A DNA stretch of 64,000 nucleotides from assembly GCA_022822405.1 (NCBI GenBank), contig JAJEBT010000109.1:1-64000 (forward strand). The letters run 5' to 3'. Below the pieces are notes generated by a model. The model saw nothing but the letters and a program-made list of their open reading frames with translations, was not told the DNA's origin and ran no database searches. Below, piece by piece: positions 54,344 through 62,503 of this stretch (the stretch's first letter is position 1; the number at the start of each line of letters is the position of its first letter). The stretch is from Alphaproteobacteria bacterium (GTDB lineage Bacteria; Pseudomonadota; Alphaproteobacteria; MPNO01; UBA830). Position numbers and translations under genes: made by a program.

Positions 54344-55286
54344 AGTAAGGATGCCGCAGCTAGGCATGGTCCAGGACTCGGGAGTCATCGTGGCTTGGCT
54401 CAAGCGCAACGGCGACCCGGTCAAAGCGGGGGATCCAATTTTCGAGGTTGAGACGGACAAGGCCACGATGGAAGTCGAGGCCGCGACGGATGGGTACCTG
54501 AGCGGCGTGAGGGCGGCCGAAGGAGACGACGTGCCTGTTGGCAACCTGATCGCCATGATCGTCGAAGCCGAAGGCGAAGTCGAAGAGGCCAGCAGCGGCA
54601 CACCCGTTACGGAGCCGCAGGAGGTTGGCGTCGTAGAGGCCGCACTAAGGCCTGATCCGGAGCCTGAGAAGCGGCCGATGTCTGCTCCGGTACAGCGGGC
54701 AATGCCGAAATCGGTTGCTTCCGGCCGCGTTCTCGCCTCGCCCAAGGCACGCAGGCTTGCGATCGAGCGGGGAATCGATCTGCACCAGCTTCGCGCGCAC
54801 GGTGTTGCCGAACCGATCCACGTAGCGGATCTGGACGCGGCATTTGCGGTCGGCGGAAATTCTTTACTTTCAGCGGTTGTCGATCCGACGTCCTTTGACG
54901 AGATTCTGGACCGTTCCAAGACAGCCAACCGAACCAGGCTTCTTGCCTCGTTCGCGGCAAGCGCCTGGCGTGCCACGTTTGATGTCTCTTCGGTGTCGGT
55001 CGCTATAAAGGACCTCGACGGAAGGATCGAGGTCATCGCCAACCCCGACAGAGGCGGTGCCGGTACTTCGGAAGATCCCGTGCTGACGCTGGTCGACCTT
55101 TGCGGCACGCGGATCAACGGCTACGTGCCTATGGGCGGTGGCGTGACACTATGCGTGGCGCGAAGCGCAGCGGGATACGGGCTGTTGCTCGCTTTCGCGG
55201 AATCCCGGCTTGCACTATCCAGCGCCGCAGCTCTTGCTGAAGACATTGCCGCCCGCATCGAGAATCCACTCCTGCAGCTTCTTTAG
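54333..55286 (+). CDS. Lipoyl and E3-binding domain protein, E2-like with a reduced C-terminal domain
   Basis: A 317-residue protein from the ATG at 54333. Residues 1-75 form a lipoyl domain with Lys43 in VETDKATMEVEA. A Pro/Glu linker and an E3-binding domain follow (ASPKARRLAIERGIDLHQLR, about residues 134-165). The last ~145 residues replace the usual ~230-residue acyltransferase domain. They contain RTRLLASFAASAWRATF and LTLVDLCGTRINGY, ending ALAEDIAARIENPLLQLL, but no HxxxDG motif. It may shuttle lipoyl groups without acyl transfer to CoA, or belong to a shortened E2 family. Confidence 0.85.
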   Translation: MPHEVRMPQLGMVQDSGVIVAWLKRNGDPVKAGDPIFEVETDKATMEVEAATDGYLSGVRAAEGDDVPVGNLIAMIVEAEGEVEEASSGTPVTEPQEVGVVEAALRPDPEPEKRPMSAPVQRAMPKSVASGRVLASPKARRLAIERGIDLHQLRAHGVAEPIHVADLDAAFAVGGNSLLSAVVDPTSFDEILDRSKTANRTRLLASFAASAWRATFDVSSVSVAIKDLDGRIEVIANPDRGGAGTSEDPVLTLVDLCGTRINGYVPMGGGVTLCVARSAAGYGLLLAFAESRLALSSAAALAEDIAARIENPLLQLL

Positions 55287-55340
55287 CAATGGTTGCAATC
55301 GGCAGGGAATTTTGGGAATCGAAACGGGCGCAATGTCGGC

Positions 55341-55868
55341 CGGGTGTTACGCGTGTGCCTCGAATGGGCACCGGAACCGGCGAAGGAATACCTTGCCGAC
55401 CGCACGGCCTTCGACGCGTTCATCGAGTACGAGATGCCCGACGGCGGGATCGGCTTCACCGGTATTGAGACCAGGCTCAGCGAGCCGTTTTCTGACCCCA
55501 AGTACGACAGGCCCGATTGTCGACGCTGGATGACGGGGAATCATCCGTGGCAGCCCAACGCCGACGTGACTGCCCAGCGCCACAACCTGTTGTGGCAGGG
55601 GCACTGCTCGCGTGGAGCATGCTGAAGCACCGCCGTTCGCGCTATGTACGGGGTGAGTTTGCGGTTGTGTTTCACCCGGGGGTACGAACAGTGCCGCAAG
55701 ATAATCAGGGGTTACAGGGAATTGCTGCGCGACGAGGAGACGTTTTCGTCATTCGATCTCTCGGAGACTGCGGACGCCTGGTCGCCACTGGCCGGCTCGT
55801 GGTTTCAGGAGTTCGGGCGGCGATACCTTGCTCTGGACTTGAGCGAAGACGACTGCGAACCTCGGTGA
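55341..55868 (+). pseudogene. PD-(D/E)XK-type nuclease (PGN_0703-like), frameshifted remnant
   Basis: Three reading frames each carry part of the family pattern. The first has LADRTAFDAFIEYEMPDG and FTGIETRLSEPFSDPKYDRP, where the IETRL segment is the nuclease core. The second, from about 55600, has LLAWSMLKHRRSRYVRGEFA and VVFHPG. The third, from about 55680, has IIRGYRELLRDEETFSSFDL and ends at 55868. Two frameshifts and a missing N-terminus make it inactive. Family identity is from recall of the C-terminal pattern. Confidence 0.65.
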
Positions 55869-56069
55869 CCGTTCGGACGGGGCGCCATTGTCGCTCCGGT
55901 TCAGATCCGGACACAACCGGAATACCGTCCGTAACCGGCGTTTCAAATCGGCAGCTTGCGGGGTTAGACTCCGCCGGACCGAGCAGACTTCCCGACGGAC
56001 CGGACGGGTGCCTGCCGGGCAAGAGCCGGCGTGACGCGGGCTCTACAGCGAAGAGCGCCGGGATCCGTC

Positions 56070-57503
56070 ATGAAATTCGACGACTACCAACTGGATACCG
56101 GCATCCATGACGAGATGTTTCTCGATGATGGAACGTGCCGCAACGCCTGGCGGCCGCTCCTGGATGCGCTCGGGGAACTGTCGGCCGACGAACTCGACGG
56201 CATTCAGGAACGGGCAGCCTATTCCTTCTCGCGGGAGGGCATCTCCTTCATCGTCTACAGCGACGACGAAGATGTGGAACGGATCATTCCGGTAGACTGC
56301 GTGCCACGCATCATGCCCGGCGACGAATGGCAGATGGTGGAGCGCGGCCTGGCGCAGAGGCTTCGCGCCCTGAACAGCTTCCTAGAGGACATCTACGGCG
56401 ACGGGCGCATCGTCGCCGACGGGGTCATCCCGTCCGACATGGTCCACGACTGCCCGCAATACCGCCCGGAAATGCTTGGCATCGCTGCACCCGGTGGAAT
56501 CCGGGTCGCCGTCTGCGGCACCGACCTCGTGCGCACCAATGACGGCTTCATGGTGCTGGAGGACAATCTCAGGGTGCCGTCCGGGGTGTCCTACATGATT
56601 GCCAACCGCCGGGCGGCAAAGACCAGCCTGCGCCGCCTCTATCGAAGCCTGCGGGTCAGGGACGTGGAACATTATGGCCGGCTCCTGCGACAGACGCTGT
56701 GCGAACTCGCGCCGGCCGGCCGCGAAACACCGTGCATCGCGCTGCTCACGCCGGGGGTACACAACTCCGCCTTCTACGAGCACATGTTTCTCGCGCGCGA
56801 GATCGGGGCGGCGCTGGTCGAGGGCCGCGATCTCCTGGTCAGGAACGGATTCGTCTACATGCGGACCACGGCCGGGCTCGAGCGCGTCGACGTCATCTAC
56901 CGGCGTCTCGATGACGACTTCCTCGATCCGCACGCATTTCGCGCGGATTCGCTCCTCGGGACGCCGGGCCTCCTCGAGGCCTACGCGCGCGGCAACGTCA
57001 CGCTCGCCAATGCGCCGGGAACCGGAGTCGCCGACGACAAGAGCGTCTACGCCTTCGTTCCCGACATGATCCGATACTATCTCGGCGAGGAGCCGATGCT
57101 CGCGAGCGTCGAAACCCGGCTGTGCCGGCGGCCCGAGGATCTCGAATACACGCTCGACAACCTGCAGGACCTTGTCGTCAAGCGCGTCGGCGAGTCGGGC
57201 GGCTACGGCATGCTGATCGGCCCCGCGGCCAGCGCCGGAGAGCGCGAGGCCTATGCGCGGGAGATCCGCGCCGACCCCGCCGACTTCATATCACAACCGG
57301 TACTGGCGCTGTCGCGGGCGCCCTGCCTGATCGACGGCAGGATGGAGCCCCGGCACGTCGACCTGCGCCCGTTCGTGCTTCAGGGAGCGGAGACCCGCGT
57401 CGTTCCCGGCGCCCTGTGCCGGGTTGCGCTGCGGCGCGGCAGTCTCGTCGTCAATTCGAGCCAGGGCGGCGGAACCAAGGACTTCTGGGTGGTCGACGGC
57501 TGA
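56070..57503 (+). CDS. Circularly permuted ATP-grasp protein (DUF404/DUF407)
   Basis: A 477-residue enzyme of the circularly permuted ATP-grasp group, which should ligate a carboxylate to an amine with ATP. It shows PVDCVPRIMPGDEWQMVERG, then LNSFLEDIYGDGRIV, GGIRVAVCGTDLVRTNDGF, VLEDNLRVPSGVSYM and, near the end, DLVVKRVGESGGYGMLIGP. These proteins normally lie beside an alpha-E protein and often a transglutaminase-like protease in a predicted peptide-tag or peptide-ligase system. Only the alpha-E gene is here, overlapping by one base. Confidence 0.92.
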   Translation: MKFDDYQLDTGIHDEMFLDDGTCRNAWRPLLDALGELSADELDGIQERAAYSFSREGISFIVYSDDEDVERIIPVDCVPRIMPGDEWQMVERGLAQRLRALNSFLEDIYGDGRIVADGVIPSDMVHDCPQYRPEMLGIAAPGGIRVAVCGTDLVRTNDGFMVLEDNLRVPSGVSYMIANRRAAKTSLRRLYRSLRVRDVEHYGRLLRQTLCELAPAGRETPCIALLTPGVHNSAFYEHMFLAREIGAALVEGRDLLVRNGFVYMRTTAGLERVDVIYRRLDDDFLDPHAFRADSLLGTPGLLEAYARGNVTLANAPGTGVADDKSVYAFVPDMIRYYLGEEPMLASVETRLCRRPEDLEYTLDNLQDLVVKRVGESGGYGMLIGPAASAGEREAYAREIRADPADFISQPVLALSRAPCLIDGRMEPRHVDLRPFVLQGAETRVVPGALCRVALRRGSLVVNSSQGGGTKDFWVVDG

Positions 57504-58480
57504 TGTTGTCGCGCAACGCCGAAGGACTCTACTGGATGGGGCGCTATCTCGAGCGCGCCGGACACCTGTCCCGTCTCCTCCTGCTGCAGATCGAGACCCT
57601 GGTCGACCGGCCGATCCGCGAGATCGACTACGGCTGGAAGCGCATCTACGGACAGCTCGGCCGGGCGCCTCTGGTCGGCGGGCTGGAACCGTCCGGCACC
57701 GACGACATCGCGCTGGCCGACTCCTACACGCTTGCGGACGACCTTACCTTCGAGCGCGCGAATCCGGATTCGGTCTGGAACTGCCTTGCGGCCGGGCGCG
57801 AGAACGCCCGCCAGATGCGGCACTGCATCAGCGCCGAGATGTGGTCGTCCCTCAATCTGATGTGGCTGCGCGTGCGCGGGGTGCAGCTCCAGGACGTCTG
57901 GAGGGATTCGCCGGAGGATTTCTACATCGACACAGTGCGCGAAATCGAGACCTTCTGGGGCGTTACCGACACCACCATGTATCGGGACGAGAGCTGGCAT
58001 TTCACGCGGCTCGGCCGCCACCTCGAGCGCGCGCAGCTGGTGTCGTCCCTCCTGCTCGCGCACCTGGCCAGCGAGTCCGGCAGCGGCCTCGACGGCGGCG
58101 CGTCGGACTCCGAATGGATCAGCCTGCTCAGGGCGTGCCAGGCCTTCGACGCCTATACGCGGACGTACGGCTTCGAGATCCGCCCGGAGCGGGTCCTCGA
58201 TGTCCTCATCATCGCGCCCCGCGCACCACGCACCCTGTGCCGCGCGCTCGATATCTGCTCCGATGCTCTCGACGGCATCGATCCGGGCCCGGTGGCAGCG
58301 GCGGACGCGGCGGCGCGGCAGGCCGCCAGACAGCTCGGCACGCGGCTTGGCGCGGACTGGCAGCGCGCCGGGGATCCCGAGGCGACCCTCGGCGAGATGC
58401 TGGCGCAATGCCAGGATCTTCATCACCGGATCATGACGGCCTTCGTCGATTACCCGGCGGATGAGATCCCGACGGCCTGA
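57503..58480 (+). CDS. Alpha-E domain protein (DUF403)
   Basis: A 325-residue, mostly helical protein of the alpha-E family. It begins MLSRNAEGLYWMGRYLERAG, the near-invariant start, and has SLNLMWLRVRGVQLQDVWRD and WHFTRLGRHLERAQLVSSLL. Its ATG shares a base with the stop of the ATP-grasp gene. The family has no proven activity; genomic studies place it with circularly permuted ATP-grasp enzymes in a predicted peptide-synthesis system. Nothing recognisable follows for 540 bp. Confidence 0.92.
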   Translation: MLSRNAEGLYWMGRYLERAGHLSRLLLLQIETLVDRPIREIDYGWKRIYGQLGRAPLVGGLEPSGTDDIALADSYTLADDLTFERANPDSVWNCLAAGRENARQMRHCISAEMWSSLNLMWLRVRGVQLQDVWRDSPEDFYIDTVREIETFWGVTDTTMYRDESWHFTRLGRHLERAQLVSSLLLAHLASESGSGLDGGASDSEWISLLRACQAFDAYTRTYGFEIRPERVLDVLIIAPRAPRTLCRALDICSDALDGIDPGPVAAADAAARQAARQLGTRLGADWQRAGDPEATLGEMLAQCQDLHHRIMTAFVDYPADEIPTA

Positions 58481-59017
58481 ACCCCCGAGCGGTCCGTGCG
58501 CCAGGACCGACAAAAAATCTTTCGAAAAAAAATCGCAGGGCAGCGCCGGCTGCGTCACGTTGCAAACAGGGGGCTGGGGAAATCCCCGCGCAGATCCGGC
58601 AGCGGGGGTTCCAGGCGGTTGCAGCGACAGCGGGATAGCGGGCACAATGATAACAAAGGCTTGCCGAGCGCGGCGGTGGCGGCGGCGATCGCGCCCCATG
58701 GTCCGCGCCGAAAACGGACCCAAATTTCTCTCCACAGATTTGACCTTTTGCCGCCCTGTCAAGCAGTTTTTTTGACCGACAACGAAAAAAATCTCCGAAA
58801 ATTTCGCTCCGGGCTGCTTGTTTCACGCCACGGGCACGGTTACAGTTTGCTTACATACCCACCCACGGTCAATGAAATTGAATAAGGAATTGAAAAGGCC
58901 ATGTCAAAAGAACTATAAACGAGGGTAAAATTGTTGCTTTAGAGCAATAATTCATGTCAATAACCCTGATCTCCCCAAGATTTTCCAAGCCAAAGATCAG
59001 ATGAAGAGACATTTCGA
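58481..59017. other. 537-bp AT-rich intergenic region ahead of the dnaA cluster
   Basis: It contains A-tracts (58510-58530, 58768-58795), a promoter-like site at 58890-58919 and a small imperfect palindrome near 58931-58952. No perfect TTATCCACA box is present, so an origin is not supported. No gene is visible. Confidence 0.5.
58890..58919 (+). promoter_or_regulatory. Sigma-70-like promoter candidate for the rhodanese-dnaA unit
   Basis: TTGAAA (58890-58895) and TATAAA (58914-58919) are separated by 18 bases, 99 bp ahead of the rhodanese start. Both hexamers are near consensus in otherwise GC-rich DNA. No other strong pair was seen nearer to dnaA. Confidence 0.4.
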
Positions 59018-59482
59018 ATGAACGCCACGAGCCAGCCGAATCCGACCAGCCCTGCCAACCGCACCGCGGGCTACGCTGGCGAGATCGGTGTTGGCGAGTT
59101 GTGGGACGCCCTCGGATCGGCGCCGGACGCGACGCTCGTCGATGTGCGTACACGAGCCGAATGGAACTTCGTTGGCGTTCCCGAACTGTCGGAGCTCGAC
59201 AAGGCGCCGGTCTTCGTCGAATGGCAGACCTACCCGACAATGGACATCAACCCCGCCTTCGTCGAGACGGTGGAGGCGGCAGTCACCGACCGCGACGCAC
59301 CCGTCTTCCTGCTGTGCCGGTCGGGAGCGCGTTCACGGGCGGCGGCGATCGCCCTTACCGAGGCCGGCTACAGCAACTGCTACAACGTGACCGAAGGTTT
59401 CGAGGGGCCGCCGGATGCGGAGAGGCACCGCGGCAGGACAGCCGGATGGAAGGCGCAAGGCCTTCCCTGGGTACAGGCCTAG
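59018..59482 (+). CDS. Rhodanese-like domain protein
   Basis: A 154-residue single rhodanese domain. The N-terminal half has ATLVDVRTRAEWNFVGVPEL, with the Asp/Arg pair of the fold. The active-site loop is FLLCRSGARSRAAAIALTEA, whose Cys would carry the persulfide. The C-terminus ends with GRTAGWKAQGLPW. Such proteins move sulfur or serve as redox sensors. The stop is only 4 bp before the dnaA ATG, so it should be co-transcribed with dnaA, an arrangement I do not associate with DNA replication genes. Confidence 0.92.
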   Translation: MNATSQPNPTSPANRTAGYAGEIGVGELWDALGSAPDATLVDVRTRAEWNFVGVPELSELDKAPVFVEWQTYPTMDINPAFVETVEAAVTDRDAPVFLLCRSGARSRAAAIALTEAGYSNCYNVTEGFEGPPDAERHRGRTAGWKAQGLPWVQA

Positions 59483-59486
59483 TCGA

Positions 59487-60902
59487 ATGGCCGGACCGCG
59501 AACAGACGGCGATATCCACGCGAACTGGACCTCCGTTCGCGGCGTTCTGCGTTCGGAGCTTGGAGAGCCGAGCTACAACGCATGGATCAAGCCGCTGGTG
59601 CTGCTCGGCTGCGCGGGCGGCACCGTCAAGCTGGCGCTGCCGACGCGCTTCATGCGCAACTGGGTCATCAGCCACTACGGCGAGCGCCTGAAGGAGCTTT
59701 GGGCGGAAAACGGTCGCGGGGTCGACGCGGTCGAGATCGTGGTCGTCGCCCAGTCGGTCAGCGCCGCAGGCGCGGAGACGCACGCCCTGCAGCCGGCCGA
59801 AACACAGGCAAGGACAACCGACCGCGGCACCCGGAAGGAAACGTCCATGGAGACCGCGGGCAGCGACGTGGGCGACTCACCGCTCGACCAGAACTACACC
59901 TTCGAGAACTTCGTGGTCGGAGACTCGAACCGGCTGGCGCACGCCGCCGCCTCGCGGGTGGCGGACTCGCCGACGCTGCTCACGAACTACAACCCACTCT
60001 ACCTCTACGGAAACGTCGGCCTCGGCAAGACCCATCTGATGCATGGCATCGCATGGCGGATACGCAGGAACCAGCCGGACCGCAAGGTCGTCTATCTGTC
60101 GGCCGAACGCTTCATGAACACCTTCGTGCGGGCGATTCAGGAACGCCACATCATGGCATTCAAGGACCGCTACAGGTCCATCGATGTTCTGATGATCGAC
60201 GATTTCCAGTTCATCTGCGGCAAGGGGCGGACGGAAGAGGAGTTCTTTCACACGCTCGACGAGTTGATGAACAGGAACCGCCAGATCGTCATATCCGCCG
60301 ACACTGCGCCGTCCGCGCTCCCCGATATAGGCGAGCGCCTCCGCTCGAGACTGGGATCCGGCCTCGTGGCGGACATCGGCGCGACCACCTACGAGCTCCG
60401 GCTCGATATCTTGCGCAGCGTCGACCGGGCCCACGCCACCAAGGCGCCCGAAACGGTTCTCGAGTTCCTCGCGCAACGCATCGCCTCCAACGGACGCACG
60501 ATCAAGGGAGCGCTCAACCGCTTGGTCGCGCATGCCGAGCTTCTTGGCGGCGACATCACGATCGAGCGCAGTCAGGAAGTGCTGCACGACCTGATGAAGG
60601 CCGGCGACCGCCGGATCACCATCGAGGAGATCCAGCGGCGGGTTGCAGAGCATTTCAACGTCACCGTCGCCGACCTGCATTCGGCGCGCCGGGCGCGCGT
60701 CGTCGTCAGGCCCAGGCAAATCGCGATGTATCTCGCGCGCCAGCTCACCGAGCGGTCGATGCCCGAAATCGGGCGCCAGTTCGGCGGGCGCGACCACACC
60801 ACCGTTCTGCACGCGGTGAGGAAGGTCGAGGAGCTGAAATCCAGCGAGTCCACCATCGCCGCGGATATCGACACCCTCCGCCATGTCCTGGAGAACCGAT
60901 GA
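59487..60902 (+). CDS. dnaA: Chromosomal replication initiator protein DnaA
   Basis: A 471-residue DnaA. Domain I begins ANWTSVRGVLRSELGEPSYN; a variable linker of about 40 residues follows. Domain III carries Walker A (YGNVGLGKTHLMHGI, about residue 175) and Walker B (VLMIDDFQFICGKG). Domain IV carries the DnaA-box-binding signature (GGRDHTTVLHAVRKV, about residue 433). The ATG at 59487 is right after the rhodanese gene. It assembles on origin DNA to start replication. Confidence 0.98.
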   Translation: MAGPRTDGDIHANWTSVRGVLRSELGEPSYNAWIKPLVLLGCAGGTVKLALPTRFMRNWVISHYGERLKELWAENGRGVDAVEIVVVAQSVSAAGAETHALQPAETQARTTDRGTRKETSMETAGSDVGDSPLDQNYTFENFVVGDSNRLAHAAASRVADSPTLLTNYNPLYLYGNVGLGKTHLMHGIAWRIRRNQPDRKVVYLSAERFMNTFVRAIQERHIMAFKDRYRSIDVLMIDDFQFICGKGRTEEEFFHTLDELMNRNRQIVISADTAPSALPDIGERLRSRLGSGLVADIGATTYELRLDILRSVDRAHATKAPETVLEFLAQRIASNGRTIKGALNRLVAHAELLGGDITIERSQEVLHDLMKAGDRRITIEEIQRRVAEHFNVTVADLHSARRARVVVRPRQIAMYLARQLTERSMPEIGRQFGGRDHTTVLHAVRKVEELKSSESTIAADIDTLRHVLENR

Positions 60903-61314
60903 ACGCATCATGACCGGCTGGCGCCGCGGGCCGCGGCATGACCGATTCGGCGGCCCGCAGCGCAGGACGGCGCTGGCGCATCGAGCCCGTGACCGACAGC
61001 GGTGATCCGGTTTCGCGGCTTCGCCTCCACTTGGCCGTCGGCCGCTTTCTATCTTAAAAATCAACATGTTGCGGCACACCGACGACGGCATGCCTGCCAT
61101 CGGCAACGGGCGGCGCGGCAGTCGGGGGATGCCGTGGCCGGGGCCGCCGGCGCCGAAGCGCCGACAGCCGCGAACCTTGACTGAAAACGCATTCTGCACG
61201 ACAATCTCGCAAACGTCGTGCCTGCATCCGGTGACCGGAACGAAGCGCCGGATGCGCCGCCGTGCCGAGGCGTCGGCAGGGCTTTGAATTTTCCGCAAGA
61301 ACCGGTCCGGATAC
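60903..61314. other. 412 bp gap between dnaA and dnaN
   Basis: Mostly GC-rich and without an open frame of note. No TTATCCACA-type box and no clear terminator were found. The dnaN promoter presumably lies here. Confidence 0.45.
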
Positions 61315-62433
61315 ATGCAACTCAACATCGAACGCGGCACCATCCTGAGAGCGTTGTCCCACACGCAAGGTGTCATCGAGCAGCGCAACACGATTCCCAT
61401 CCTGTCGAACGTCCTGCTGCAGGCGACCGACGGCGCGCTTCGCCTCACTGCCACCGACATGGACCTGACCGTCGTCGAGCTCGTCGAGGCGAACGTCGTC
61501 CAGGAGGGGGCAATCACTGTGTCGGCACAGATGCTGCATGACGTCGTCCGCAAGCTGCCCGAAGGATCGGAGGTCCACATCCAGTCGGACATCGAGACCG
61601 GCCAGCTCGCCGTCAATTCCGGCCGCTCGCGGCTCCAGCTGACCACCCTGCCCGACTCGGACTTCCCCGCCGCCCAGGAAGACGACCTTCCTCACAGCTT
61701 CGCGATTTCGGCGGATACGCTCCTGCGCCTGATCAACCGGACGCACTTCGCCATGTCGAACGAGGAGACTCGCTACTACCTCAACGGGCTGTATCTGCAC
61801 GCCACGCCGTCCGAGGGCGCCGACGTACTGCGCGTCGTGGCCACTGACGGACACCGGCTCGCCCGGTTCGAGGTGCCGGTTCCCGACGGCGCCGCCGGGA
61901 TGCCGGGCGTCATCGTGCCGCGCAAGACCGTCACCCAGATCCGGAGACTGCTCGACGAGACGTCCGGGGATGTCGGGGTGGCGCTATCGGATACCAAGAT
62001 CCGCTTCAGGTTCGAGAACATCGAACTCGTCTCCAAGCTCATCGACGGCACCTTTCCCGACTACAACCGCGTCATCCCGGTCAACAACGACAAGAGCCTC
62101 GAAGTCAGCAGGAAGGACTTCGTCAAGGCGGTGGATCTCGTCTCCACGATCTCGAGCGAACAGAGTCGTGCCGTCAAGTTCGCCGTTGATTCAGGCATCC
62201 TGGTGCTGACGGCGAACAACCCGGACAGCGGCAGCGGGCAGGAAGAACTCGACGTGCAATATCAGCATGACCCCATCGAGATCGGCTTCAACTCGCGTTA
62301 CCTTCTCGACATCACACAGCAGATGGATGGTGACGACACAAGGTTCCTGATCTCCGACGAGGCATCGCCCACGATCGTGCAGGATGTCAGCGATTCGAGC
62401 GCGCTCTACGTGCTGATGCCGATGCGCGTCTGA
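61315..62433 (+). CDS. dnaN: DNA polymerase III beta subunit (sliding clamp)
   Basis: A 372-residue clamp subunit with the three repeated clamp domains. It starts MQLNIERGTILRALSHTQGV and contains RNTIPILSNVLLQATDGALR, FPDYNRVIPVNNDKSLEV and the C-terminal ALYVLMPMRV, typical of the protein-binding pocket. It dimerises around DNA and tethers the replicative polymerase. The recF frame begins very soon after the stop. Confidence 0.98.
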   Translation: MQLNIERGTILRALSHTQGVIEQRNTIPILSNVLLQATDGALRLTATDMDLTVVELVEANVVQEGAITVSAQMLHDVVRKLPEGSEVHIQSDIETGQLAVNSGRSRLQLTTLPDSDFPAAQEDDLPHSFAISADTLLRLINRTHFAMSNEETRYYLNGLYLHATPSEGADVLRVVATDGHRLARFEVPVPDGAAGMPGVIVPRKTVTQIRRLLDETSGDVGVALSDTKIRFRFENIELVSKLIDGTFPDYNRVIPVNNDKSLEVSRKDFVKAVDLVSTISSEQSRAVKFAVDSGILVLTANNPDSGSGQEELDVQYQHDPIEIGFNSRYLLDITQQMDGDDTRFLISDEASPTIVQDVSDSSALYVLMPMRV

Positions 62434-62503
62434 GGATCGGACCCTGTCCTTTCAAAGCGCCCGCACAAGCCTTCCGGCGGCGGCGGCACCCGGCTGCGAA
62501 GCG

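Noticed and set aside
58481-59017. Possible replication origin ahead of dnaA
   Set aside because: AT-rich tracts are present, but no TTATCCACA-type DnaA boxes were found; the nearest matches have at least two mismatches.
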